In this document: positions 11,609 to 22,453 of the stretch, in pieces
Position numbering within the stretch: position 1 is the first letter of the stretch
How the letters are laid out: every line of letters starts with the position of its first letter
Assembly (NCBI GenBank): GCA_002104945.1
Contig: MCFH01000026.1
Coordinates: 248,001 to 312,000, forward strand
Reading direction: 5' to 3'
Source: Piromyces finnis
Taxonomy: Eukaryota; Neocallimastigomycota; Neocallimastigomycetes; Neocallimastigales; Neocallimastigaceae
DNA length: 64,000 bases
Notes under the pieces: model-generated
What the model was told of the DNA's origin: nothing
Databases searched by the model: none
The model's input: the letters and a program-made list of their open reading frames with translations, nothing else
Made by a program: the position numbers and the translations under genes

Positions 11609-12905
11609 TTAGATTTTGTGTTTTCTAATACTTTTATTGAATTGAATTAATAATTCTTGATATCTTGGGTCACTTTCTATTACTGTAGCAGGAACCCAGT
11701 GCCAACTTAGGCGGTGTTTATAACGAATTTTATATTCGTAGCGTTTTTCTTTATAATTTGTCCTAAAGTCACCAATTTCTATAATTTCTGCATTAGTTTC
11801 TTTATATTTAAATCTATTTTTAAATTTATCTGGCGTAGATACATAAGGTTCAAGTTCCGATATGTGAAATACAGGGTGGTGTTTTGGAAAAGGTGATTTT
11901 GAAATATCTATTTTATAATTACCATTGTTTAAAACTTCTAAAACCTTGTAAGGACCATACTTGCGAGGCGCTAGTTTGGCATTTTCAGTAGTAGCAAAAG
12001 CAGGAGGTGCATGAATCCAAACTTTTTGTCCTTCATTCAATTCAGGAGCAATAATTCTTTTCTTATCGGCAGCTCTTTTGTATAAATCTTGAGATCTAAG
12101 CAAAACATCTTTAACTAAAAGGAAATTTTTACTAACATCTTTAATGTATTTAAAGTTTGAATCAGAACCTTGAAACAAAAAGACATCATCCATAGGTGGG
12201 TGGAATCCATAATTAATGAAAAATGGAGTTTGTTTTGTAGATTCATGAACTGTATTATTATAAACAAATTCAGCTAGATGTAACCATTCAATCCAGTCAT
12301 CGTGGAAAAATGTTCTTGAATAGCAACGTAAATATTGTTCAATGAAAGAGTTACAACGTTCTACTTGACCAACGGTCTCATGGTGATCTGTGGTAGCTAT
12401 TTTTGGCTTAACACGCAATTTTTCCATAATTTCTATCCATAAAGCACTAGTAAATTGTGTTCCTCTGTCCGTATAAATATCTGTAGGTAGTCCATGGAGT
12501 TTAAAAATATTTTTTAGGAAAGCTTTGGCAGTTTCTTCAGCTGTAGGTATTTCTTTGAACGGAATAAGGTGAATCATTTTTGAAAAGCGATCTACAACAA
12601 CCATTATAACGGAAAACTTTTTTGATTCAGGGAGACCACAAAGAAAATCGATTTCAATAGATTTCCAAGGGCGATCAGGAATTTCTAAAGGTCTTAAAAG
12701 ATCATATCTTTTATGTCTATTAACTTTATTTCTGGAACATTGTTCGCAAGAATTGACAAAATTTACGATATCTTGATGCATTTTGGGCCACCAAAAATTA
12801 CGGTTAATTAGTTCTTCAGTTCTTCGAATACCTAAATGTCCAGCAGTAGCGTTATCATGGTACCTGGTTAAAATATCTACATGAAGTTTTTCTGGTACAT
12901 AAATT
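11609..12905 (-). CDS. Integrase with chromodomain-like C-terminus (frameshifted part of pol)
   Basis: The frame is continuous from about 12890, where no ATG exists, so it must once have been fused to the upstream RNase H. Zinc finger: H-x3-H (in HLGIRRTEEL region) then CEQC. Catalytic core: D in EIDFLCG, D in YTDRGTQFTS, E in VGQVERCN. A GPY/F module (YGPYKVLEV) follows. The last roughly 60 residues (AEIIEIGDFR ... YEYKIRY ... WHWVPA ... ELLIQF) have the spacing of a chromodomain, which in chromoviruses directs integration to modified chromatin. The core motifs are intact, but the protein is out of frame with pol, shifted by one base at about 12905-12915. This looks like a mutation in an A/T run. 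Confidence 0.88.
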
Positions 12906-12911
12906 AAATTA

Positions 12912-15329
12912 TTATATAAAATTATTTTTTATTTTAAATTTTTCCATTTTTCTGAAAGGTCTGTAAAAGTAACCTTGATTAGCATTATTAGGACTAAAGT
13001 AAAGATAAATATTATTCGCATTTTCATCATCCTTATAATTTTCTATTATTTGATCAATGAGAGAACCAACAATACCAACAAAACATGGAGTATCGGGAAC
13101 GTTTTTATAATCTAATATATGTTCTGGTTTAGGTTCAACATTATTTTTCTCGTAATCAGGTCTTCTTGATAAACTATCAGGTTTACCATTTTTTCTTCCT
13201 TGGCGGTATATTAATTGAAAATTATATTCTTGGAAAAATAAATGCCAACGATGTTGACGTTGGTTTCCGACTTTACCACCTAAGGTGTATAGAAGGTTTT
13301 TATGGTCAGTAAAAACGGTTACTTGGTATTTAGCACCTAGTAATAAATGTCTCCAGGTAGAAAATGCACATTTTATAGCTAAAAGTTCCTTTTCAGTAAT
13401 TGAATAATTTAATTCAGCATTGTTTAAACATCTTGAATAATATGCTACAGGATGTAATTTGTTATCTTCATCCTTTTGAGAAAGTATACAACCAATGGCA
13501 AAATTACTAGCATCGCATTCGACAATAAATGGTTTGGTTGGATCTGGATGTAATAAAATAGGTGAAGAGATTAGTCTCTTTTTTAATTCTAAAAATGAGT
13601 TATTACATTTATCATTCCAATTAAAACTAGTATTTTTCTTTGTTAAATTGTGAAGCGGTTTAGCAATAGTAGCAAAATCTTTTATAAATCTTCTATAATA
13701 GTTGCATAATCCAACAAAGCGTTGAACATCTTTTACACAATTAGGTGTAGGCCATTCTTGGACAGATTTAATTTTCTTTGGATCAGTAGATATACCATTG
13801 CCTGATATAACGTGTCCTAAAAATTCAACTTCTGGCTTGTGAAATTCACATTTCTTTAATTTAGCAAATAAATTATTTTTGAGCAATGTTTGGAGAACAG
13901 TACGAACATGTTGTATATGTTCATCTAATGTTTCCGAGTAAATCAGAATATCATCTAAATATAAAATAACAAATTTTTCTAAATAAGGGCGTAATACTGA
14001 ATTAATAAATGATTGAAATGTAGCAGGGGCATTTCTTAGACCAAAAGGCATTACTAAATATTCATAGTGACCATATTTAGTTCTAAAAGCTGTCTTATAT
14101 TCGTCTCCTTCACGAATACGCACTAAATTGTAAGCAGAACGAAGATCTAATTTTGAAAAGAATTTAGCACCTTTCACTCTTTCGATAATATCAGTAATTA
14201 GAGGAAGTGGGTAAGAATTGCGAATTGTAACTGCATTTAATTTTTTGTAATCAATACAAAGACGTAACGATCCATCCTTCTTTTTCTGAAATAAAACAGG
14301 ATAACCAGCTGGAGATTCAGATGGTCTAATGAATCCTTTCTTGAGATTTTCATCTATGTATTCTTTAAGAACTAGAGATTCATCTTCAGATAGAGGATAT
14401 ATAGGACCATAATGTAAAGAAGCATCTTTTTGTAAAACGATTTTACAATCCGTTAGCCTATGTGGTGGTAGTTTATCAGCCTTAACCTTGCTGAAAACTT
14501 CCGCTAAATCACGATATGGTTCTGGTACTTCTTCTAATTTGAAGTCTTCTTCATTATCATCTTCATCATCAGTATTATAATCTTTTTCACTATTAGCTAA
14601 AAATGAGTGAATAAAGTAATTATAGCTGAAATTTTGATATTTTGGTTTAGAGCAATTTTTCAAATTATTAAAAGATGTATTGGAAGTTAATTTATTATGA
14701 TTAATGTTTTTAATTTTTAAATTTTTGGATTTATTCAATAGGTTTTTATTAATTTTATATATAATTTTATTAGAATTTAATTTTTTAAAATTGTTAAAAT
14801 TTAAACTTGAATATACAAAATTTTTATTATAATTAAAATGTAGTTGATATTTGTGTAAAAATTTATTGCCTAATAACAAATCTGTTGGAAGATTTTTAAT
14901 AATTAGAAATTTTTCTTTAAAAGTAATTAAAAATTTTGAATGATTAATATAGATAGTAGTCTTAAAATATAAGAAGGTGTATGTATCAATAAATATTGAA
15001 CCACTAATTCCATTTATTTCAATTGAGTGTAATAATTTGTGTGGTTTTAGTTTTAATTTATTGACCAAGTTGATTGAAATAAAGTTGCAATATGAGCCAC
15101 TATCTAAAATTAAATTGTATTGATTTTTATTAATTGAATTTTTTAAATCATAAAGTTTGTTTAATTTAATTGGGATAAAAAATTTTAAGTTGAAAAATGT
15201 TGTAGGCAATTTTTTATTTATTTTAGAGTCATATGTAGGAAAGTTGTAATGTATTATTTTTGTATTATGAACTCTCTTAGACTCTCTTGAGAGTTCATTT
15301 CTTAGTTTTTTGAGTTCATTTTTTGAACT
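12912..15329 (-). CDS. Pol: protease-reverse transcriptase-RNase H, expressed by -1 frameshift from gag
   Basis: This frame has no ATG near its start. It is open from 15329, overlapping the gag end by 28 bases in the -1 frame, and contains the slip site at 15305-15311. Domains in order: retropepsin-like protease (LILDSGSYCNF, active DSG), RT (GSLRLCIDYKKLN, MPFGLRNAPATFQ, YLDDILIYS), RNase H (ECDASNFAIG, ITEKELLAI, TDHKNLLY). It ends at a TAA about 15 codons past conserved sequence, before the integrase finger, because of an indel. Protease, RT and RNase H could still be made from this copy; integrase could not be joined to them. Confidence 0.92.
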   Translation of the reverse strand, partial: SSKNELKKLRNELSRESKRVHNTKIIHYNFPTYDSKINKKLPTTFFNLKFFIPIKLNKLYDLKNSINKNQYNLILDSGSYCNFISINLVNKLKLKPHKLLHSIEINGISGSIFIDTYTFLYFKTTIYINHSKFLITFKEKFLIIKNLPTDLLLGNKFLHKYQLHFNYNKNFVYSSLNFNNFKKLNSNKIIYKINKNLLNKSKNLKIKNINHNKLTSNTSFNNLKNCSKPKYQNFSYNYFIHSFLANSEKDYNTDDEDDNEEDFKLEEVPEPYRDLAEVFSKVKADKLPPHRLTDCKIVLQKDASLHYGPIYPLSEDESLVLKEYIDENLKKGFIRPSESPAGYPVLFQKKKDGSLRLCIDYKKLNAVTIRNSYPLPLITDIIERVKGAKFFSKLDLRSAYNLVRIREGDEYKTAFRTKYGHYEYLVMPFGLRNAPATFQSFINSVLRPYLEKFVILYLDDILIYSETLDEHIQHVRTVLQTLLKNNLFAKLKKCEFHKPEVEFLGHVISGNGISTDPKKIKSVQEWPTPNCVKDVQRFVGLCNYYRRFIKDFATIAKPLHNLTKKNTSFNWNDKCNNSFLELKKRLISSPILLHPDPTKPFIVECDASNFAIGCILSQKDEDNKLHPVAYYSRCLNNAELNYSITEKELLAIKCAFSTWRHLLLGAKYQVTVFTDHKNLLYTLGGKVGNQRQHRWHLFFQEYNFQLIYRQGRKNGKPDSLSRRPDYEKNNVEPKPEHILDYKNVPDTPCFVGIVGSLIDQIIENYKDDENANNIYLYFSPNNANQGYFYRPFRKMEKFKIKNNFI
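15267..15311 (-). promoter_or_regulatory. -1 programmed ribosomal frameshift signal (gag to pol)
   Basis: On the minus strand gag ends TCA AAA AAC TAA, giving the heptamer A AAA AAC (15311-15305) in the exact X XXY YYZ phase. A 6-nt spacer (TAAGAA) follows, then a perfect 10-bp inverted repeat ATGAACTCTC/GAGAGTTCAT (15298-15289 with 15276-15267) around a 12-nt loop. The loop strand can also form an alternative 6-bp hairpin. Slipping back one base at this site opens the pol frame. Confidence 0.9.
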
Positions 15330-16213
15330 TTATTGACATAATTATTATTATTGTTTGAATTTTGATAATGGGTTTTATTCTTATTGAATTTCCTATTGTT
15401 TCTCTTATTGTAATGTTGATTTTTATTATTATTATTATTGATATTTAATTTATTATTAGTAACAAGAGAATTTTCAAAAATTATACACTTTGTAACCATT
15501 TCACTTAAAGTGTTAGGTAAAATATCAGCTTTCTTAATTTCATTCTTATATTTTGGATGTAAACCATTTAAAAATATTAGTGAAAGACTAATGTCATCTA
15601 TCTCTAAACAACGACTTAAATCTCTAAATTTGTTAATATAATCGTTCACTTTTCCATAAGCTTGTCTTAATTCTATTAATTGAATCATGGCTAATTTGGT
15701 ACTGGTAACATTTGAAAAAGCTTCGTTTAATTCACTTAATAGTTCGTTCATAGTCATAGGAGTAATACCATCTTTATATTTAATATGATACCAAGTTCTG
15801 GCAGAATCACGTAATCTAACAACAACAAAGTTAATTTTTACTTCTTCAGATAGTTGATTGTTAGGTGGAGTTTTAAAGGTAGCTTGGCAGAGTTCGCAGA
15901 ATAACTCAGTCTGAGTAGTATCACCAGTAAAGAATCCTGGATCTGGTACTTGTTTGATAGGATAGGTTCTATTACGCATTATAACATCATGATCTTCATC
16001 ATAATCAGTAGAAGATTCCTCGGTTTCAGTATAATTAGCACGACTCTTAAGTTCCTTTAACATAGCATCCATACGTTCTAACAAGGAGGTGGTATTTTTA
16101 TCCAATTGTTGAGTGATATACTTGTCTAATTCACCACAAAGATTTTTCTTGAATTCTTCTAAATCTTGAGGCTTTAGGAATTGTTGAACTGGTTTAGGTG
16201 TTGGTTGAGTCAT
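15302..16213 (-). CDS. Gag of the chromovirus-like element
   Basis: 303 codons starting MTQPTPKPVQQF, 69 bases inside the 5' LTR edge. Residues about 95-240 look like the retrotransposon gag/capsid fold (FCELCQATF, RDSARTWYH, INKFRDLSRCLEI, FLNGLHPKYKNEI). The usual CCHC zinc knuckle is absent. The C-terminus is a basic Asn/Lys-rich tail (NKRNNRKFNKNK) that could take over RNA binding. The N-terminal region (residues 15-75) is probably helical. The stop codon overlaps the slip site for pol. Confidence 0.88.
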   Translation of the reverse strand: MTQPTPKPVQQFLKPQDLEEFKKNLCGELDKYITQQLDKNTTSLLERMDAMLKELKSRANYTETEESSTDYDEDHDVIMRNRTYPIKQVPDPGFFTGDTTQTELFCELCQATFKTPPNNQLSEEVKINFVVVRLRDSARTWYHIKYKDGITPMTMNELLSELNEAFSNVTSTKLAMIQLIELRQAYGKVNDYINKFRDLSRCLEIDDISLSLIFLNGLHPKYKNEIKKADILPNTLSEMVTKCIIFENSLVTNNKLNINNNNNKNQHYNKRNNRKFNKNKTHYQNSNNNNNYVNKVQKMNSKN

Positions 16214-16281
16214 TTTTTTTTAAATTTTTAAATTAAGTTTTTTCCTAAGGTAGTTATGGTAAAAAACGCGGTAAAGATTAT

Positions 16282-17311
16282 TGTAAAAGTTTTACTAAAC
16301 TTATAATTTAATATTAAAATATCAAATTAAATAAAAGGTTAAAAGATAACTAGGTTAGAAAAAAAATGTTTTATTAAAATAATCTTAATTGATTTATAAA
16401 TGAATAATTAAATTATGTATTATAGTTAAAATAATTCCTTTTTATTTTATTTAAAGAATATATATAATAATAAGATTATTTAATAGTAATACTTATTAAG
16501 TATTAATAAGATAATAATCTTTACAAAGATTTAATTCATAAAACTATTCTAAACTATTTATACTATTTGTAATTTTACATTTAATACTAAAATAACTTTT
16601 TAGTACATGATTATATTCATAATATATTTTATAATACTAAGGCTAAACTTAAGACTTACTACTAATTATTAAAAATAACTATTGTTTATATATTTATAAT
16701 ATTAATTATTTCTTAATTATAATATAATTCATTGAATATAATATTAATAATTATAATCTTTTAATTCAAAGATTATAAGATATGTTATTGAAATAATTAT
16801 TATAAAATAAAGTTAATTAGTTCCGGAAAATAATTTTAATTTAATTAAACAATAATTTTTATACTTTGAGTGAATGATTTATGTTTGATATATCAGGGGT
16901 GATCATTCTCTGAATAAACAATTAATCATTGCTAACAAAATATCTTTAAATTGGAATATCTCGTGAACCAGCAGAGATATTGACCTGATTTTAAGATATG
17001 TTGTTTGTCTCGAGCGTGGCTTTCTAACGAACGTAATTATAACCAAAATATTTTTATTCAAAAATCGTCATTCGTTGAGGAGATACGCGTGTTTTTTCTT
17101 ATTCCATTTTAACGATAAGGGTTAAAGTTATTTATTATAAAAATTATTAAGGGTTAAGGTCATATTTTAACCTTTTCTAAATTTTTAAATATTTCTTAAT
17201 AAAATTTTATAATTTATTTGAAAATAAAATATTTGTTGATTTTGAATTTTCATAAGTGATTTCACAATTCCAAGTGATCTTGAAATTGTAATTTCACTAG
17301 TATTCGTGACA
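16282..17311 (-). repeat. 5' LTR of the chromovirus-like element
   Basis: Pairs with 9560-10690. It ends on the plus strand with TATTCGTGACA, 66 bp before the tRNA-Cys gene. The terminal hairpin lies at 17255-17298 (AGTGA...TCACT with inner CAATT/AATTG and CAAG/CTTG). Confidence 0.93.
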
Positions 17312-17362
17312 AATAACTATATAAATTTAATATTTTTAACTATATAATTTTATCACGTATCA
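17312..17362. repeat. Probable LTR terminus (family C remnant) beside tRNA-Cys
   Basis: 51 bp ending CACGTATCA. Read away from the tRNA it starts TGATACG, like LTR D. It stops exactly 15 bp before the first base of tRNA-Cys. It may be the outer end of the interrupted LTR C at 8982-9559. Confidence 0.5.
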
Positions 17363-17377
17363 AAAAGATAAGAGAAA

Positions 17378-17449
17378 GGGGTGTTAGCTCAGCGGTAGAG
17401 CAATTGACTGCAGATCAATAGGTCTTCGGTTCAAATCCGGAACGCCCCT
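17378..17449 (+). tRNA. tRNA-Cys (GCA)
   Basis: 72 nt, no intron. Acceptor GGGGTGT pairs with ACGCCCC (one G-T). Anticodon stem ATTGA/TCAAT encloses CTGCAGA, giving anticodon GCA. T arm TTCGG/CCGGA has the loop TTCAAAT. Discriminator base is T, as usual for tRNA-Cys. A TTTTT run at about 17455-17459 can end Pol III transcription. Confidence 0.95.
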
Positions 17450-18166
17450 AGATATTTTTGAAAGTAATAAAGCATTTCATAAAAAAGTGAGTTATATATC
17501 ATAAAGAGGAAGGAATGTAAGAGAAAAATTTTTTTATGCTTAAATATTATTGTTATAATATCGTATATAACACCAATAATTTTATAAGTAAATATTTATA
17601 TATAATAAGTTTATTTATTATTTATTATTATTATTTTATTATTATTCAATAACGTCTTTTCTTATATTATGAAAAGAACAACATTTTAATAATAGTAAAA
17701 AATATATATTTTTATAATATTAAATAAAATTATACTTTTCATATAATTAATTTAATTAATACATAAAAATAAATAATATATAATTATATAATTAATTAAT
17801 AGTAAATAAAATATATAAAATTATTTTATTATTTTTTTAACAGAAAGTGATGTAAGTTTTTAAATAAAAATTACAGTAGGATAGAAAACATAAATAACGT
17901 CCTACATAATTAAAAATAAAGTTTTTTTTTTTTTTTTTTAACATGAATACTTATCTTTTTCGCTAAATATTCACAATTAGATACTTCCTATTATATTCCA
18001 GAGTAATTTAAGTTTTTATTAATTTTTAAATTGTAATTTTATTTATTTACTTATTATTTATATGTATTTACTACAAATTACAGATTGAAATATTATTATT
18101 ACTAATATTAAAAAAATATTCATTTTAAAATTTTACACCTCATAAATTTTTTTTATTAATATACAA
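17450..18166. other. AT-rich spacer with a repeat shared with 21.8-22.3 kb
   Basis: No gene seen. Bases about 17530-17840 (from TATATAACACCAAT through AACGTCTTTTCTTAT to the AATTAATTTAATTAA part) match 21800-22330 in the same orientation, where an extra block of about 150 bp splits the match. Confidence 0.6.
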
Positions 18167-19816
18167 TTAATTACATGTGTTTTTAATTCCACACCATTCG
18201 CCATTCTCTATTCCCCATCTACCGTCATTATCAACATAGTATACAGAACAGGAATTACAACATTGGTAGCCTTGATCTTTTCCTGTACAGGTAGCTACTG
18301 CATTTTGATTATTAGATATAATACCACACCAATTATTATTTTCAAATCCCCATTGACCATCATTGTCAACATAATATACAATATTGCTGTTACAACATGG
18401 ATAACCAAGTTTAATCGAGAAACAACTTTGATTATTGTTTTGATTTTGATTATTATTAATGTTGTTGTTATTATTGTTATTGTTATTTTGATTGTTGTTT
18501 TGATTATTATTAGTAGCATTACTTTGAGCACTCTTTTCACCTAATGTCCATATAGTTTTTAAAGCTTTACCATTTGTGTCAAAAACAGCTTGATTATCCC
18601 ATGAAGTTCCACCAGTTTGTGTTCTACTTGCATCACTATCATATTCTGCTGCTGCTGTTGAAGCCCAACTTGAACCATATTGTTCCCATATTTGTCTTCT
18701 TTCATAATCATTTCTTGCTTTTGGAGCAATCCAAGCTGGTTCCCAATAGAAAGCACCAATACCATTCTTTGTACTTTTTATAGTACTATAAATATCTTTT
18801 ATACATTGTTCTTGACCATCAATACTAATAGGATATTTGAAAACTACATTTTTGGATTTTGAATTAACTGAACCATAAGAACAACCATCTGATGTTTTTG
18901 CTTCATTGGTATATGGATATGAATATTCAGCAATAAGTACTCTTTTACTATATTTATTTGCAACTTCATTTAGTGTCCACTTTAAATTATCAAGTGTACC
19001 ATGCCAATATGGATAATAAGATGTAGAAAAAACATCATAATCAACTCTTCCAGAGGCAAGTTGTGAGGCATACCATAACATAGTATCAGATTTATTTGGG
19101 TTTGTAAAATGAAGAGCAATTAGAATATTTCTATTAATATCACGAACAGCCTTGGCACCATTATTCATCATTTTCATGACATTACTCATATTCTTATCAC
19201 CGCACATAAAGCATGTAGTTTCATTACCAATTTGAACCATAGAAATAAGTGAACCATTTTCCAAAAGCCATTCCAAGCAACCTTTTGTAAATCTATAAAT
19301 TTCAAATACTCTCTTATCAACATCAAAATTCTTCCAATCTTTTGGAATTGACTGTTTGCTTGGATCAGCCCAAAAATCGGAATAATGGAAATCAACAAAT
19401 AACGGAAGACCATATTTAGCTGCTCTACTTCCAATTTCTCTAGCAACTTCAAGATCATTATTACCACCACCATAAGATTTACCACTTGAAGTTTTTGGAG
19501 TGTTCCAGATTCTTACACGAATGCAATTAACGCCAGCATTAGCAAGCATTTCAAATATATCTTGTTGTTGTCCATTAGTATTATAAAAACGAATACCACT
19601 ATTTTCTAAAGATATAATACTTGAAATATCAACACCTCTATAAAAATCAACTTTTTTAATTTGATTTTCATAACTTCTCTTTTGAAGTTTCGAAAACTCG
19701 GTTTCATTCCAATGGTCAATATCTAACCACTCAATATTATTAATATCAAAAGCTTTTGTTGAAATTAATGTAAATAATAATACATTAATAATGTAAATTA
19801 AAAAGCACTTCTTCAT
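18167..19816 (-). CDS. Secreted endo-beta-1,4-galactanase, GH53, with two fungal dockerins
   Basis: 549 residues, single exon. Residues 1-22 look like a signal peptide (KK then a hydrophobic run ending in STKA). Residues about 54-432 match GH53 arabinogalactan endo-beta-1,4-galactanase: GVDISS at 61, VRIWNTP at 101, [12 protein letters not shown], proposed acid/base E199 in [13 protein letters not shown], proposed nucleophile E297 in IAEYSYPYT, and FYWEPAWI. An Asn/Gln-rich linker (about 435-463) leads to two roughly 40-residue Cys-rich modules (465-509 and 510-549), each with YxCCNS, YYVDNDGxWG and WCGI. These are the CBM10-like dockerins that attach anaerobic-fungal enzymes to the cellulosome. 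The enzyme should cut pectic galactan side chains outside the cell. Its nearest neighbours are tRNA genes and transposons, so there is no gene cluster. Confidence 0.95.
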   Translation of the reverse strand: MKKCFLIYIINVLLFTLISTKAFDINNIEWLDIDHWNETEFSKLQKRSYENQIKKVDFYRGVDISSIISLENSGIRFYNTNGQQQDIFEMLANAGVNCIRVRIWNTPKTSSGKSYGGGNNDLEVAREIGSRAAKYGLPLFVDFHYSDFWADPSKQSIPKDWKNFDVDKRVFEIYRFTKGCLEWLLENGSLISMVQIGNETTCFMCGDKNMSNVMKMMNNGAKAVRDINRNILIALHFTNPNKSDTMLWYASQLASGRVDYDVFSTSYYPYWHGTLDNLKWTLNEVANKYSKRVLIAEYSYPYTNEAKTSDGCSYGSVNSKSKNVVFKYPISIDGQEQCIKDIYSTIKSTKNGIGAFYWEPAWIAPKARNDYERRQIWEQYGSSWASTAAAEYDSDASRTQTGGTSWDNQAVFDTNGKALKTIWTLGEKSAQSNATNNNQNNNQNNNNNNNNNINNNQNQNNNQSCFSIKLGYPCCNSNIVYYVDNDGQWGFENNNWCGIISNNQNAVATCTGKDQGYQCCNSCSVYYVDNDGRWGIENGEWCGIKNTCN

Positions 19817-22453
19817 TTTATTAATTAGAAGATTTGAAAAGTAGTAAAAAAATTAATTTAAAATTGCCTTTAATAATTATTATATAATATATAAAATAAT
19901 ATAGAATAATGTTAAATAATTAATTTGATAAAAATATTGAAATTTATTTATGAAATATTTATATTTGTAACAATAAGAAAAATAGAATAATTCAAGCTAT
20001 TTAAATCAAGATATATATATTTATATTTATATTAGAAAGTAAAATATAATATCTAATATTAATTTAATTAAATTGTTTTTCAATTAAAAAAGTTTATTGT
20101 AAAAAAAGTTTATTTTAATTATTGATTATTGAATTTCTATATAAATAATATAATTATCTATTTATATAAACTTTTTTAAGATTTTTAATTTCTTAAAATT
20201 ATTTTACAAAAGAAAAAAAAAATTATATAAACATTTACATATAGTTTATAAAAAGAATTTTTTTTTTTTAAATATTAATATATTAACTTTATTTTTAATT
20301 ATTTGATTAGTATTATTTATTATAATAACGGTAAAAACTATATATATATTCTAATTTAATAATTACATTCAATATATTATCATATTCTAATTTATTTTTT
20401 ATATTACATCAATATATTATTTTGATTAATTATAAATTATTTTTACTCTGATTTGTGTAACATGTAATTTTCATCTATTTATATTTATAAATGACCATTA
20501 TTCATTTTACTTTGATAACTCACAACAAAACTTGACCATTATTATTTTAATATTCTTTTACTTTACATATTTATAATTTATAATAGATATTAATATTACC
20601 TTTTACTTTTAGCTTAGATTTTATTATATTACAATTAAATTCTTTAATATAATATTGAGGTGCTTTTATATTATTTAATTTTTTTTATTATAAATATAAA
20701 TTTGTTTTTTATTAAAAAAAAATTAAAAAATGAAAGGGCTTTATATTCTATTTATACTTTTTGAAGCAATAATAAAATATATTGTGAATATTCTGACATT
20801 TTAAGCTATTAACAATATTAAATAATTACAATGTTATAATTAAAAAATTAATCTATATATAATTAATATAATGAATACTTTTTAACAATTTTGTTATTTG
20901 TGCCAATCATGGTAAACATAAAATGTAATTTAGTGATATAAATGAAATTTAATATAAATTTTAGTTAGTCAAAATGAACAAAATAAAATTATTATATAAT
21001 TAATAATTTTATTGTATATTATATATTATATACATTGTTAATTATTAATTTTTCTAGTATTAATATATATAACTTTAATTAACAATGAAGTTATTATATT
21101 AACTTCCCTTTTAAATTTTTAGTTGTTATTATCATTATGATTTACTAGTAATAAGGTTATAATACATATAATAATTTAAATTTTTTCCGAAGATTTAATT
21201 ATTTTTTTAATATTTAAATAAGTTTTGTATAAATTAAGGTTCGTTGGTCAATGGAGGACTATTTCTATAAATTTCAAAAACAATATTAAATAAAATTATG
21301 AAAATATGGCCACTAATTTTTATTATTGAAATTTTAATGTGCCTAAAAGTTTTTACACAAAAAGTATATTGTTACGGCGCATATTACTAGGAATTTAGGA
21401 ATATTTAAAAATATTTCTTTTGAATAAATAAATATTATTTCTTATTTTATTTTTAATTTATTGTTATATATATATTATATAGTATAAAAACAGTTACTAC
21501 TGAATAACTCAACTGTAATAAAAAATTATATATAGGTAACAAAATTTATAATTATTAAATTATATTATAATATTTATATAAAAATAAACTTTTTTTTATT
21601 TTCCGTTAGAAAAGTATAAATAAATCAATTATTTTATATTAATGCTTTTATTATTTTTTTAATTGGTTGCATTCTCTTTCAATTCATAATCTAAATTTTT
21701 AACAAAATGAATAATTAATTAAAACTTCTATATAATAATATTTTATGCATTTATATTTATTTATTTAATGTATTAGATATTTTATGATCAAGTCACATAA
21801 TATTTTTAGCATATAAAAGATAAATTTTTATATTAATAATTATAATATTATATATAACACCAATACTATATAAATAAATATTTGTTTAAGAAGTTTATTT
21901 ATTATTTTATATTTATTTATTATTATTTATTTATTAATATTTATTATTATCATAATACAAGTATATAATAACGTCTTTTGTCTTTTCTTATGCATTTAAA
22001 AGAGCTACATTTTAATTATAGTAAAAATATGTATTTATATAATATTTATTAGTAGTTGCCAATTTAGGTTTTAAAATATTGTCAATTTTATTATTCAAAC
22101 TACATGTATTTATACATTTATATTGTGGCTTACATATCTATTCAAATATAATATATACAAATACGTTTCAATACATATGTCATAATGTTTTACATATTCT
22201 AACAATATTAAATAAAATACTTTTCATATAATTAATTTAATTAAAAATAAAAATAAAAATTAAATAATGTATTATTATATAATTAATAGTAGCATAGCAT
22301 ATTATAAAAATTATTTTTTTATATTTCAATAAATATTTTTATCTTTTTAAATAACTATTTTTAAATAATAAAATGTTTCATTATTGAAAAAAGTTATTTT
22401 TTTTTGATAAATTATATATAATTTTTCATACTGTATTAAAAAATAAATTTAAC
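19817..22453. other. AT-rich intergenic region
   Basis: About 2.6 kb between galactanase and tRNA-Ala. I find no credible coding frame. The galactanase promoter should lie at its left edge. The right part (about 21800-22330) carries the repeat shared with 17530-17840. Confidence 0.6.
21800..22330. repeat. Dispersed repeat, second copy
   Basis: Matches 17530-17840 directly (TATATAACACCAAT, AACGTCTTTTGTCTTTTCTTAT, ACTTTTCATATAATTAATTTAATTAA), with an extra block at about 22055-22200 absent from the other copy. Both copies lie beside a tRNA gene. Confidence 0.6.

Larger units (their letters stand above)
9560..17311 (-). mobile_element. Chromovirus-like Ty3/gypsy element, full length with both LTRs
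   Basis: Two LTRs (9560-10690 and 16282-17311) in the same orientation, with TG...CA ends read on the minus strand (TGTCACGAATAC...CTTTTACA), flank gag (16213-15302), gag-pol (to 12912) and integrase (to 11609). A purine-rich GGCGGAGCGA precedes the 3' LTR on the minus strand. No TGG tRNA-primer site is visible just inside the 5' LTR, so priming may be non-canonical. The 5-bp flanks differ (TTTTC and AATAA), so I see no target duplication. One frameshift separates RNase H from integrase; otherwise the element looks recent. Confidence 0.9.

Noticed and set aside
12900-12920. Programmed frameshift between RNase H and integrase
   Set aside because: No slip heptamer in phase and no stem downstream, and the frame overlap is very short; a mutation is simpler.
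16213-16281. tRNA primer-binding site
   Set aside because: No TGG close to the LTR edge on the minus strand; not annotated.
9555-17316. Target-site duplication of the chromovirus-like element
   Set aside because: The flanks TTTTC and AATAA do not match, so none is claimed.
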